DNA from: Sporolituus thermophilus DSM 23256
Lineage (GTDB): Bacteria; Bacillota; Negativicutes; Sporomusales; Thermosinaceae
Assembly: GCF_900102435.1 (NCBI RefSeq)
Contig: NZ_FNBU01000002.1
Span: 163,580-227,579 of the forward strand
DNA: 64,000 bases
Direction of reading: 5' to 3'
Part shown: positions 33,852-42,986 of the stretch, one piece after another
Layout of the letters: each line of letters starts with the position of its first letter
How positions within the stretch are numbered: position 1 is the stretch's first letter
The notes under the pieces: model-generated
Seen by the model: only the letters and a program-made list of their open reading frames with translations
Databases searched by the model: none
Told to the model about the DNA's origin: nothing
Position numbers and translations under genes: made by a program

Positions 33852-35392
33852 AGCTCGTTATTCCTCCTCCCGTCGGCAAACAAATTGGCAAGCAGTTGCC
33901 GCCGTTGTTCTATATAAATGTTAATATTGGCAATATAGGTTGTTACGTCTTTGGCATTATATACGCTGGCCAACCGCCACGATCCCGGCCATACCGCTTT
34001 CGTCCCGGCCGCCGGGCCGATACCGACGATTGTTTGGCGTTCTTCCATGATTTGGATATTATAAAGACATTCGGTCCCGGGACGGGCATAGCCGACATTT
34101 TCAAAATTGCCGGTCATGTATTTTTGTCGGTAAAGATAGTACGGCTTTAGTCCCATTTGGGCTACATACTGACGGGTAACTTCCAGCATTCGGGCCGTCT
34201 CGTTTTCATCAGGCAAAAGCTGGCCGACTAAGTTGGCTTTTAACAGCGAGCCCCGCTTTATGGCCAGGGTGTGGACCGTCAGATTATCAGGAGCAAGCGC
34301 GGCGATCTCCTCCATTGTCGCCGCCATGTCGCCGGCATCTTCCCCCGGCAGCCCGGCAATGATGTCCATATTGATGACAGGGATTTCCGCCCGGCGAAAT
34401 TTCTGGAATATATCTATTATATCCCGTACACTATGCTTTCGTCCAATATGATTTAACGTTTTTTCCTGCATCGACTGCGGGTTGACACTGACACGCGTAA
34501 CACCATAAGCCCGCATGGTCGCAATTTTCGCATCGGTGATACTGTCCGGCCGCCCTGCCTCCACAGTAAACTCCCGCGTTGCGTCGCTCCGAAAAGCGGC
34601 CGTTACAAGTCCCAGCAGGCGGCTAAAATCGTTATCGGCCAAGCTGGTAGGCGTTCCGCCGCCGATATAGATTGTCTGCACCTTGCACCGGTAACGCCCT
34701 AAGAGCAGCGCCGCCGCTTCAATATCCTGCGTGAGGGCGTGCAAAAAGGCCTCCACGGCCCGCCGATCACCGGGAAGGACATGGGCCGGAAAAGAACAGT
34801 AAAGACAGCGGGAAGGACAATAAGGTATCCCGATATAAACGCTGACCAGCTTGGCCGCTTGCTCCGGCGCCAGCAGGAAAGGACGTTGCCGCACGGCAAT
34901 ATTAGTTACAAGCAAGGCCTTGTCGGGAGCAACAGCATAAGCGCGGGTCACCCGTCCCAATACCTCGGACGCGCTAAGACCCGCATCAAGCAAACGATGC
35001 ACGATTTTTGTCGGGCGAACGCCGCGGAGAATACCCCACGGGCTGGGTCTATAGCCCGTGATTTTTTCCATCAAGGCCAAAACGTTTAACTTTAACAGGC
35101 GCTTGGCTGCTGCCGCCTCATCTTCGTCAGCATATTCCGCTTCCGCCCGCCGTACCCGACAGGCCAAAATACCCTCTTTCCGCCAATAGAATAATTCGGT
35201 GAGAATGGCAAGCCGGGGAACAAGTATTATGTGGCTGCGCACCACGATTGTATCTGCAGCGAAACCGCCGTCCCCCGGACTTAGCTTTTCCGGAAATATG
35301 CCCCCGTTTTCCAGGCCAAAAAGCTGCATAATTTCATTAACGACAGGTACATCCTGGCCGCAGCCGGCTATCATAAACCGCTTAATAGTCAT
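33845..35392 (-). CDS. hemZ: coproporphyrinogen III dehydrogenase-like radical SAM protein HemZ
   Basis: A 515-residue radical SAM protein. The cluster motif is CPSRCLYCSF near residue 200, after an N-terminal HemZ-specific domain. The later segments IGGGTPTSLADNDF and INMDIIAGLPGEDAGDM are typical of the HemN family. HemZ is an oxygen-independent coproporphyrinogen oxidase homologue in Bacillus, but several HemN-like proteins do other chemistry, so the activity is inferred. It follows the Fur-type gene with a 4-base overlap. Confidence 0.88.
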   Translation of the reverse strand: MTIKRFMIAGCGQDVPVVNEIMQLFGLENGGIFPEKLSPGDGGFAADTIVVRSHIILVPRLAILTELFYWRKEGILACRVRRAEAEYADEDEAAAAKRLLKLNVLALMEKITGYRPSPWGILRGVRPTKIVHRLLDAGLSASEVLGRVTRAYAVAPDKALLVTNIAVRQRPFLLAPEQAAKLVSVYIGIPYCPSRCLYCSFPAHVLPGDRRAVEAFLHALTQDIEAAALLLGRYRCKVQTIYIGGGTPTSLADNDFSRLLGLVTAAFRSDATREFTVEAGRPDSITDAKIATMRAYGVTRVSVNPQSMQEKTLNHIGRKHSVRDIIDIFQKFRRAEIPVINMDIIAGLPGEDAGDMAATMEEIAALAPDNLTVHTLAIKRGSLLKANLVGQLLPDENETARMLEVTRQYVAQMGLKPYYLYRQKYMTGNFENVGYARPGTECLYNIQIMEERQTIVGIGPAAGTKAVWPGSWRLASVYNAKDVTTYIANINIYIEQRRQLLANLFADGRRNNELC

Positions 35393-35841
35393 GAATCGTC
35401 ACTTTCTTCCTGACACTCCCGGCAGTAGCCATAAAATTTCACTTGATGATCGACGATTTTAAACCTACTCTTACGGGCGATAACTGCCTCCAGTGTTTCT
35501 AACAGATCATCCTCGAATTCCTTAACCTTACCGCAACTCAGACAGATTAGATGATGGTGGTGATGTGGCGTATTAGTCTCATTAATCTCGTAACGGCTGC
35601 GCCCATCGCCAAAATCAAGTTTTTGCAGAATTTCAAGATCACTTAAAAGTTCAAGTGTGCGGTACACCGTCGCCAGGCCAATTTCCGGCGATTGCTTGCG
35701 CACAATGGTATACACGTCTTCGGCACTTAGATGTTTATCCTGGTGGTCGATGAACGCCTGGAGGATGATCTGGCGCTGCGGTGTTAGCTTATATTGGCGC
35801 TCGGAAAATCTTTGCCTTAAATCAGCCATATCGATGGTCAT
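35389..35841 (-). CDS. Fur family transcriptional regulator
   Basis: A 150-residue metal-dependent repressor. The DNA-binding winged helix is in residues 1-85 (LTPQRQIILQAF, LATVYRTLELL). The metal-binding half has the run of five histidines after NTP, then two CxxC pairs (CLSCG, CREC) forming the structural zinc site. Sequence cannot separate Fur, Zur and PerR with certainty. The 4-base overlap with hemZ suggests a link between metal or peroxide sensing and heme synthesis. Confidence 0.9.
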   Translation of the reverse strand: MTIDMADLRQRFSERQYKLTPQRQIILQAFIDHQDKHLSAEDVYTIVRKQSPEIGLATVYRTLELLSDLEILQKLDFGDGRSRYEINETNTPHHHHHLICLSCGKVKEFEDDLLETLEAVIARKSRFKIVDHQVKFYGYCRECQEESDDS

Positions 35842-35851
35842 TATGTATCAC

Positions 35852-36886
35852 CTATCCTTCGCCGTAATACCAAAGATGTTTGAGAAGCACCCGTAGAATT
35901 GCCGCTACCGGTACGGCCAGCATCATCCCCACAATGCCATACAGTTGACCGCCAATTAACAGGCTGACAATGACAAAAACTGGGTGAAGCTCGATGGTTT
36001 GTCCCATGATCTTGGGCAGGATGATATGGTTCTCCAGTTGCTGGGCCAAAAAATAAAAAATCAGCACCTTCAAGGCCAACGCCGGCTCAGTGGCATAGGC
36101 GAGCAAAACAGCCGGAATGGCGCCGATGATAGGGCCAATGATGGGAATGAACTCGGTCAATCCGGCTAATAATCCCAAAACAAGGGGATAGTCGAGACCC
36201 AGCAAATACATACCGCCAAAAATGATGAAGCCCATAATGATACTAAGCAGCACCTGTCCGCGGACGTATTTACTCACAACGGCGCCAATTTCTTCAATCA
36301 CGGCCGTCGCTTGGTCCCGCTTTCCGGCAGGAAAAAGGTCTACTGCCATGCTCTTTAGCTCCCGCCAGTCTTTTAAAAAATAATAGGCCAAAACGGGAAC
36401 AACAATCAGTTCAACTACTTGACCGGCAAAACCAATGACGGCATTTACCGCCCGCCGAGCCAATTCCACGGAAAACGCAACCGCCCGCGCCAGACCTTCG
36501 TCAATTAACCCCCGCACATTGTCGGGAACTTCGGCCATGTTGGCACGATACTCAATAGTACTTGTCAATGTCCGAATTTTACTAAGCAGTACCGGTAAGC
36601 TGTCGGCCAGTTTGGCAAATTCGTGCGTAAACGGCAGGAGGATATAGGCACCAACGAGGGTCAGCGCCAGGGACGCAAAAAGAAACCCCAGCAATATGGC
36701 GACAGGACGGGAGCAGGCTTGTTTTTTCGGCCCAAACGACATAGAGCATAGCAAATTTACTACCGGATTTAAGACAAACGCCAAGATGATTGCCAAGATT
36801 ATGGGCAAATAAATGGCTGTTGCCTTACTCAGTAAATAAAGACCGGCAACAAGTACGCCAAATTTCACCCATCGCTCTGGGAGCAC
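35852..36886 (-). CDS. AI-2E family transporter
   Basis: A 344-residue membrane protein of the same family as the gene at 21949, with about eight hydrophobic segments and motifs AIILAFVLNPVVNLL, AYYFLKDWRELK and ILPKIMGQTIELHPVFVIVSLLIGGQ. Cargo unknown. The GTG at 36886 is preferred because GAGGTGG lies just upstream; the GTG at 36895 overlaps that ribosome site. Confidence 0.87.
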   Translation of the reverse strand: MLPERWVKFGVLVAGLYLLSKATAIYLPIILAIILAFVLNPVVNLLCSMSFGPKKQACSRPVAILLGFLFASLALTLVGAYILLPFTHEFAKLADSLPVLLSKIRTLTSTIEYRANMAEVPDNVRGLIDEGLARAVAFSVELARRAVNAVIGFAGQVVELIVVPVLAYYFLKDWRELKSMAVDLFPAGKRDQATAVIEEIGAVVSKYVRGQVLLSIIMGFIIFGGMYLLGLDYPLVLGLLAGLTEFIPIIGPIIGAIPAVLLAYATEPALALKVLIFYFLAQQLENHIILPKIMGQTIELHPVFVIVSLLIGGQLYGIVGMMLAVPVAAILRVLLKHLWYYGEG

Positions 36887-36909
36887 CGCCGCCACCTCGC
36901 TGCAAGACG

Positions 36910-37530
36910 TTACTGAATAAACGGATTATGCTGACGTTCCCACCCGATGGTCGTTTCCGGGCCATGGCCGGGCAATACGCGCACATTGTCATCCAAAACC
37001 ATGAGTTTTTCTTTAATGCTGTGAATAAGCTGCCGGTAAGAACCACCGGGGAAATCCGTCCGACCGATGGACTCGGCAAACAAAGTATCACCGCTGAGCA
37101 GCACATCGTTGGCCAGCAGACAGATGCCGCCAGGTGTGTGGCCCGGTGTATGGATGACGGTTAACATGATTTCCCCAACATGGATTATATCACCGTCTTG
37201 AAGCAGGCGATCAGCGGGCTCGCATTTTATACCGCCGCCAATAAAGGCCGAAAGGTTGCGGTGAATACTGGTTAGCATATCGGCGTCATCGCGGTGAATG
37301 AAAATAGGAGCACAGGTAGCCTGCTTAATTTTGGCGTTTGCCTGGATATGGTCGGCGTGGCCATGCGTATTAATAATACACTCTACTTTCAGGTTTTCGC
37401 CGTTTATCACGGCCAGAATTTCTTCCGCATTGCCGCCGGGGTCAATCACCGCAGCCGCCCTTGTTTTTTCGCAGTAAACAATGTAACAGTTAGTGCCGAG
37501 GCTGCCAACCTCTAGCTTAATAATCTTCAT
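36910..37530 (-). CDS. MBL-fold hydrolase (glyoxalase II-like, YqgX type)
   Basis: A 206-residue metallo-beta-lactamase fold protein with NTHGHADHIQANAK as the metal motif, later HTPGHTPGG and LSGDTLFAESIGRTD ligands, and a C-terminal LPGHGPETT. The family often hydrolyses S-acyl-glutathione or bacillithiol-type thioesters; the substrate is not known here. ATG at 37530 has AAGGAG upstream. It is 18 bases downstream of dtd. Confidence 0.88.
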   Translation of the reverse strand: MKIIKLEVGSLGTNCYIVYCEKTRAAAVIDPGGNAEEILAVINGENLKVECIINTHGHADHIQANAKIKQATCAPIFIHRDDADMLTSIHRNLSAFIGGGIKCEPADRLLQDGDIIHVGEIMLTVIHTPGHTPGGICLLANDVLLSGDTLFAESIGRTDFPGGSYRQLIHSIKEKLMVLDDNVRVLPGHGPETTIGWERQHNPFIQ

Positions 37531-37548
37531 GCCTGCCACTCCTTCGTT

Positions 37549-37998
37549 TTAAAAAATTCGCTTGCTGTCAAGCAGCAAGGTTACCGGGCCATGGTTGGCC
37601 AAACGTACTACCATTTCAGCCTGGAATTGGCCGCAGGCTACCCGTAATCTCTGCTGCCGGCAGTAAACAATAAACATTTCATACAACCGGCGAGCCTTTT
37701 CCGGCGCCGCCGCCGCGTCAAAACTGGGCCGTCGGCCTTTGCGGCAATCGCCGTACAGCGTAAATTGGGATACCACCAACAGCTCACCGTTAATATCGCG
37801 AAGTGATAAATTCATTTTTCCCGCGTTGTCTGGAAAAATGCGCAGGTTAACAACTTTATCCGCAAGGTAGCGGACGTCATGCTCATCATCGTCCTCCCCA
37901 ACGCCGAGAAGAACGGTAAGCCCGCGGCCAATATTCGCTATTTCCTGATTGTCGACGATAACACTAGCCGCGTCAGTACGTTGTACAACGGCTCGCAT
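37549..37998 (-). CDS. dtd: D-aminoacyl-tRNA deacylase
   Basis: A 149-residue enzyme that removes D-amino acids (and glycine from tRNA-Ala) wrongly attached to tRNA. The two active-site motifs are visible: SQFTLYGDCRKGRRPSF and NHGPVTLLLDS with the cross-subunit Gly-cisPro loop. It touches the relA stop by one base, the usual relA-dtd order of Firmicutes. Confidence 0.95.
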   Translation of the reverse strand: MRAVVQRTDAASVIVDNQEIANIGRGLTVLLGVGEDDDEHDVRYLADKVVNLRIFPDNAGKMNLSLRDINGELLVVSQFTLYGDCRKGRRPSFDAAAAPEKARRLYEMFIVYCRQQRLRVACGQFQAEMVVRLANHGPVTLLLDSKRIF

Positions 37999-40205
37999 CA
38001 GATACCTCCTGCAGAACTGGGCGTCGCCCGGTGGACGCTAAAAACGTCTTTTACCCGCCGCATTTTAGCCATGATGTGCTCCAACTGGGTCAAATCATGA
38101 ATGTCAAGCCCCAAAGAGATGGTAGCCATTTTATTTTTATGGACTCTGGCATTAACCGCGCTGACATTAGTCTTGCTTTCCGCCGCGACCATCATAATAT
38201 CTGACAATACTCCCGGACGATCCATAGCCGTTACCTCCACCGTCACCCGGTAAATATCGGCCGCATTAATATCCCATGCCACCTCGATCACCCGTTCATA
38301 TTCCTCGGGATGGCTTAGGATATTAGTGCAGTCGGCACGATGGACGGAAACGCCACGGCCGCGGGTTACATAACCGACAATGGGGTCGCCGGGTATAGGG
38401 TTGCAGCAACGGGCCAGACGAACCAGCACTCCGGCTTCGCCTTTTACGAGAATGCCATGACTGCTTTTGGTCCGTGGCCGCTTGGGCTTGAGCTCGGTTA
38501 GTAACTGGGATAGCGCCGGCGGGGTCGTGCTTTTAATTTCTTTTTTATGCACTTCCAACAATTTGGTCATCACACTATGCAGAGTGACGCCGCCATAGCC
38601 TAAAGCACTTAATAGGTCTTCCTCATTGGCGAGATTCATTTTTTTGGCGATTTCGTTGAGACGATCGCCTTTGGTTAGTTCGCGCCAATCATAACCAAGC
38701 CTTTTGCTCTCCCGTTCGATCATTTCCCGGCCTTTGGCAATATTTTCCTCACGCTTCTCCTTCTTAAACCACTGCCTGATTTTGTTGCGCGTTTCGGGCG
38801 AACCAACAATGTTCAGCCAATCCAGGCTGGGGCCGCTAGAATGTTTTGAGGTAATAATTTCAACTATATCACCGTTGGCTAATTTATATTCCAGGGGCAC
38901 AATCTTGCCGTTGACGCGCGCTCCGACACAGCGATGTCCAACATCGGTATGGATGCGGTAAGCAAAATCAATTGGCACCGAACCGGCCGGCAAGTCAATG
39001 ACATCGCCTTTAGGCGTGAATACAAACACCTCGTCGGCAAATACGTCTAACTTAAGCGCTTCCATAAATTCCCGCGGGTCCCGCAACTCTTGATGCCACT
39101 CCAAAAGTTGGCGCAGCCAGGATAACTTCTGCTCAAAATCACGGTCAGTCCCTTTTCCGCCTTCCTTGTAGCGCCAATGGGCGGCAATGCCATACTCGGA
39201 CGTACGATGCATCTCCACGGTACGGATTTGAATCTCCAGCGGCTGGCCTTGAATCCCGATGACAGTAGTATGCAGCGATTGATACATATTGGACTTAGGC
39301 ATGGCAATATAATCTTTAAACCGTCCCGGTATGGGCTTCCAGAGCGTATGGACAATTCCCAGGGCAGCGTAACAGTCCTTGATCGTATCAACAATGACCC
39401 GCACCGCCGACAAATCGTAAATTTCGCTCAGGTCTTTATTGTCCTTTTGCATCTTTTTATAGATACTGTAAAAGTGCTTTGGCCGCCCCTGAATTTCCGC
39501 CTTGATCCCCATCGCCGCCAGCCGCTCCGACAAAATCTTGATGGCCTCATTGACCAAGGCTTCCCGTTCTTGCCGCTTCTGCTTGACCTTTTCGACAAGT
39601 TCATAGTATTTTTCCGGTTCGAGGAAACGGAACGATAAATCTTCCAGCTCCCACTTTACGCTGAAAATCCCCAGCCGGTTGGCAAGCGGCGCAAAAATTT
39701 CCAGAGTCTCCCTGGCAATTTCCTTCTGCTTTGACGGCGGCATGTACTTCAGCGTCCGCATGTTGTGCAGACGGTCGGCCAGCTTGATAAGAACAACGCG
39801 AATATCCTTGGCCATGGCCAAAAACATTTTGCGGTAATTCTCCAGCTGCTCCTCTTCCTTCGATTTATATTCCATCCGGCTCAGTTTGGTGACGCCATCG
39901 ACCAGCATGGCAATTTCTTTGCCAAACTGTTTTTCTATCTCCTCCAGTGTAACCGGCGTATCTTCCACTACATCATGGAGCAAACCCGCGCTGATAGTCA
40001 GCGCGTCAATCTGGAGATCGGCGAGGATTTTGGCCACACCGAGCGGATGGGTAATATATTCCTCACCGGAAACCCGGTACTGGCCGCGATGGGCTTCACC
40101 GGCGAAGGCATAGGCCTTTTTCACAAGTTCAATAGGCGCGTCCGGTTGATACGATTGTATCTGCTTTATAATTTCCTCAATATTTGCTTTAGCTTCCGAA
40201 ACCAT
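37998..40205 (-). CDS. relA: bifunctional (p)ppGpp synthetase/hydrolase
   Basis: A 735-residue Rel enzyme controlling the stringent response. The hydrolase HD domain has GLLHDVVEDTPV; the synthetase domain has YQSLHTTVIG and MHRTSEYGIAAHWRYK; then TGS (VFVFTPKGDVIDLP) and a C-terminal ACT domain (residues about 660-735). Both HD and synthetase motifs look intact, so it should be bifunctional. ATG at 40205 has GAGGTG upstream. It lies between apt and dtd as in Bacillus. Confidence 0.96.
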   Translation of the reverse strand: MVSEAKANIEEIIKQIQSYQPDAPIELVKKAYAFAGEAHRGQYRVSGEEYITHPLGVAKILADLQIDALTISAGLLHDVVEDTPVTLEEIEKQFGKEIAMLVDGVTKLSRMEYKSKEEEQLENYRKMFLAMAKDIRVVLIKLADRLHNMRTLKYMPPSKQKEIARETLEIFAPLANRLGIFSVKWELEDLSFRFLEPEKYYELVEKVKQKRQEREALVNEAIKILSERLAAMGIKAEIQGRPKHFYSIYKKMQKDNKDLSEIYDLSAVRVIVDTIKDCYAALGIVHTLWKPIPGRFKDYIAMPKSNMYQSLHTTVIGIQGQPLEIQIRTVEMHRTSEYGIAAHWRYKEGGKGTDRDFEQKLSWLRQLLEWHQELRDPREFMEALKLDVFADEVFVFTPKGDVIDLPAGSVPIDFAYRIHTDVGHRCVGARVNGKIVPLEYKLANGDIVEIITSKHSSGPSLDWLNIVGSPETRNKIRQWFKKEKREENIAKGREMIERESKRLGYDWRELTKGDRLNEIAKKMNLANEEDLLSALGYGGVTLHSVMTKLLEVHKKEIKSTTPPALSQLLTELKPKRPRTKSSHGILVKGEAGVLVRLARCCNPIPGDPIVGYVTRGRGVSVHRADCTNILSHPEEYERVIEVAWDINAADIYRVTVEVTAMDRPGVLSDIMMVAAESKTNVSAVNARVHKNKMATISLGLDIHDLTQLEHIMAKMRRVKDVFSVHRATPSSAGGI

Positions 40206-40234
40206 GGACACACCTCGCGAAAACAAAAATCACG

Positions 40235-40747
40235 TTAGTAAACGGCCAGGGAAACAATGCGATAATCTGCCAGGCGGCTCCGGCCATTAAGGTAGGATAA
40301 TTCAATAAGAAAAGCAAGACCGACGACTTTGCCGCCCAATTGTTCTACCATCCGGATCGTCGCCTCGGTAGTGCCGCCGGTGGCCAGCAAATCGTCGACA
40401 ACCAGTACGCGCTGGCCTGGCATAATCGCATCGCGGTGAATTTCGAGCGCATCTTTTCCATACTCCAGGGTGTACTCGTAGCGCAGTGTTTCCGCTGGCA
40501 ATTTGCCCGGCTTGCGGACTGGCACAAAGCCGGCCCCCAACCGGTAGGCCACCGGCGCGCCGACAGCAAACCCACGGGCTTCCGGCCCGACGACTAGGTC
40601 AATCTGCTCCGCGGCGAAAGCGGTGCAGAGCGCGTCAATGGCTTGGCGAAAAGCTGCCCCGTCCTTAAGTAGGGTGGTAATGTCTTTAAAGCGAATACCT
40701 GCCTCGGGGAAATCGGGAATTATCCTGATCTTATCCTTAAAATTCAT
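40235..40747 (-). CDS. apt: adenine phosphoribosyltransferase
   Basis: A 170-residue purine-salvage enzyme that makes AMP from adenine and PRPP. PRPP motif [16 protein letters not shown] and the N-terminal [15 protein letters not shown] are diagnostic. It precedes relA by 29 bases, the standard Firmicute order. Confidence 0.96.
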   Translation of the reverse strand: MNFKDKIRIIPDFPEAGIRFKDITTLLKDGAAFRQAIDALCTAFAAEQIDLVVGPEARGFAVGAPVAYRLGAGFVPVRKPGKLPAETLRYEYTLEYGKDALEIHRDAIMPGQRVLVVDDLLATGGTTEATIRMVEQLGGKVVGLAFLIELSYLNGRSRLADYRIVSLAVY

Positions 40748-40794
40748 ACATTTGCCTCCCTATCTCGACTGGTATACACCTAAATTATAAACTT

Positions 40795-41145
40795 TCATAA
40801 CCTGACGCTCGGCGCGGCTTGACCCTCCGGCGCAGGTCTGTCGGACTCTACTTGTGCGGCGCCGCTATTTAACTTGGCTTTGAGTTCATTATTCTCAGTT
40901 TCCAGGTCGCTTAAACGCTGCCGGAGCTGGTGAATAGTGCGCTTAAGACGAAATTGGGCCAGCGTGGCCAGCGACACGATCACCAGCGCACCAAATGTAG
41001 CCGCCCCCAGGATAATGATGACGAGGGATGTTTGAAAACTCCACATTAGAAACGATACTGTTACCGGTAAGGAGTTTTGCACGGCAAATATCGCTACCAA
41101 GAGGGCAAAAACAAACGATAAAAATAAAAAACGCATATTTACCAC
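40795..41145 (-). CDS. LapA family membrane protein (DUF1049)
   Basis: A 116-residue protein with two membrane helices (about 4-22 and 39-61; the motif FAVQNSLPVTVSFLMWSFQTS between them is typical of the LapA domain) and a short coiled coil (residues 70-97). LapA links to LPS assembly in Proteobacteria; its presence would suit a diderm Firmicute, but the family also occurs in monoderms. GTG at 41145 has GGAG 6 bases upstream. Confidence 0.82.
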   Translation of the reverse strand: MVNMRFLFLSFVFALLVAIFAVQNSLPVTVSFLMWSFQTSLVIIILGAATFGALVIVSLATLAQFRLKRTIHQLRQRLSDLETENNELKAKLNSGAAQVESDRPAPEGQAAPSVRL

Positions 41146-41225
41146 TCACATCTCCGGAAAATTACAATTTTATATTATTCTCGTCATAAACAAATAATCC
41201 TTTTATCAAAAAAGAAAAGTACCGG

Positions 41226-42986
41226 TTAGTACCAGCGCGGTCGGCATTCACTCCGCGCTGTCTGTACCAGTACGTGTTTTTCCAGTTCATCAAGGACATA
41301 AATATTGCCGCCGGCGGCCTGCGCCACTTGAGCAAGATAATTCCGGTGCGGCTTCAAGCCAATACAGGTAAAACCGTAACCATGGCGCCTTATATTGGCC
41401 GCCGCGGTGAGAGCGTCGGCCAGCGGGTCGCCGGTAGCATCGCCGACGGTTGGCACCCCGTCGGTAATAAGAATAATAAACGGATTTTTTGCTCGGGCCT
41501 CTCTTAAATATTCAAGACTGACTTTGAGACCCAATGCCAACGGCGTTGACCCAAAGGAAGCGATATGGGCAAGACTATTCTCCGCCTGGGCGAAATCGCG
41601 GGTCAGCGGCACCTGAACCCGGACCTGATTTTCCTGGAAGACGACGACGGCGACACGGTCAGTCGTAGACAAAAGGAGATGCTTGGCAAGGAACTTGGCG
41701 GCCCCAATCCGCTGGCCGCTCATGCTCGCGCTGGCGTCGATAATCAGGCAAATATCGGTTTTGTTTTTTTGTTCCCGCATAAAATGGTGGATATCCTGGC
41801 CGCCAATGGTGAACAATCCGCCTGGGCCGGCTGCGAACCGTTGCGCGGCGGCGATTACCGTTTCGGCAACAGCCAATTGGCCTAGCGAGCCGCCGTCCAT
41901 CCACCGCTTTGCCTGCCGCTGCTCCTGTCCATGCATGGCTTTTGTCCGCGCCTTAGACCGCCCCTGGTCGTAAGCGCGGGGCCTTAGTAGCCGGATGGCG
42001 CACCGCAAGTGCGCCTCCAGGTCAGGTAAATGGCGCTCTAAATAGTCTTTAAACTCCCGCCCGTAGGGGGTTAACGTTATCCGTTGGCCTTCAGCCGTGG
42101 CAATGCCTAAACCGGTTAAACGGTCAAGCACCTGTTCACTCTTGCCGCTGCGCGCGAGCTTACGCAGCACTTGTGTCCGGCTCGGATTTTCGGTCAACGC
42201 CTCTAGTGTTTCCCGCATTTCGCGGACCGAATCAAAATCTTCGGCCAAATCGACGACATCTTGTACATACTGCCGCTCTTTAACCGGCTGGGAAAGCTGC
42301 GCCGTTTCCTTGTCCCGGAGAAAAGAATCCGTTTGGTCGGCATAAGGGGACAAGTCGCATTCACCGCCAGGACCGCCACCCTGTTTGTGAACAATCCGCT
42401 CATTTTGCCTGAGTTCCAGCTGGCAACCCATGATGACGTTTTCTACTGCCGTTACCAGATAGAATAGGCAAGCGATGTGTTCACCCGGGACCATGGCCGC
42501 AAGATGCACATGATTCTCATGGGCGCGCCGGAGTGACAGCTTTTTGCCGAAATTTAGGCTGCCGGTGACCCTGCCGCCACCGGTGCCGGTCTGGACATCA
42601 ATCCAGTCCGCCTTGACCGGATTACCGACTTTGTTAAAAAATGCGGCATTATGAATGGCAACATGAAAGTTATAGGCATTTACCGCCCCTTTGATTGCCG
42701 CTGCCACCTGCCGGTGGTCAACCAGCCCGCACTGGTGAAAAATGTCCAGATGGTAGACCTGCCCCTTATTGCGGCGCCGGTAAAATATTTGGCCGGCGTC
42801 CATGTCCTGCAGTACCTGCACTTCTTCCGGCATCGCCGGATTGAAGATATGCAGTTTCTGGCTGACAACCGTACTTTGACCGATCCTGGCTCCTTTATCG
42901 GCTCTGATCAGGTCTGCTAACCGCTCGGCCGGCAAAGCGATTTTGGTTAGAAACCGTGCGTCTTCCTGCCATTTCCCTTCAGCCAT
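41226..42986 (-). CDS. VWA domain protein, ChlD/CobT-like partner of a MoxR-type ATPase
   Basis: A 586-residue protein with two unlike parts. The C-terminal VWA domain (about 410-580) has an intact MIDAS (DASASMS at 417-423, a Thr in FGSTPLALG, and TDGVPTVGD). The N-terminal 200 residues (with QVYHLDIFHQCGLVDHRQ, HVAIHNAAFF and WIDVQTGTGGGRV) are not a domain I can name; a helical linker of 100-200 residues follows. It overlaps the ATPase gene by 8 bases, so the pair likely forms a MoxR/VWA-type remodelling complex. Substrate unknown. Confidence 0.72.
   Translation of the reverse strand: MAEGKWQEDARFLTKIALPAERLADLIRADKGARIGQSTVVSQKLHIFNPAMPEEVQVLQDMDAGQIFYRRRNKGQVYHLDIFHQCGLVDHRQVAAAIKGAVNAYNFHVAIHNAAFFNKVGNPVKADWIDVQTGTGGGRVTGSLNFGKKLSLRRAHENHVHLAAMVPGEHIACLFYLVTAVENVIMGCQLELRQNERIVHKQGGGPGGECDLSPYADQTDSFLRDKETAQLSQPVKERQYVQDVVDLAEDFDSVREMRETLEALTENPSRTQVLRKLARSGKSEQVLDRLTGLGIATAEGQRITLTPYGREFKDYLERHLPDLEAHLRCAIRLLRPRAYDQGRSKARTKAMHGQEQRQAKRWMDGGSLGQLAVAETVIAAAQRFAAGPGGLFTIGGQDIHHFMREQKNKTDICLIIDASASMSGQRIGAAKFLAKHLLLSTTDRVAVVVFQENQVRVQVPLTRDFAQAENSLAHIASFGSTPLALGLKVSLEYLREARAKNPFIILITDGVPTVGDATGDPLADALTAAANIRRHGYGFTCIGLKPHRNYLAQVAQAAGGNIYVLDELEKHVLVQTARSECRPRWY

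Noticed and set aside
41208..41232. Terminator after the VWA gene
   Set aside because: A T-rich tract follows, but the stem is only 4-5 bp; too weak to list.
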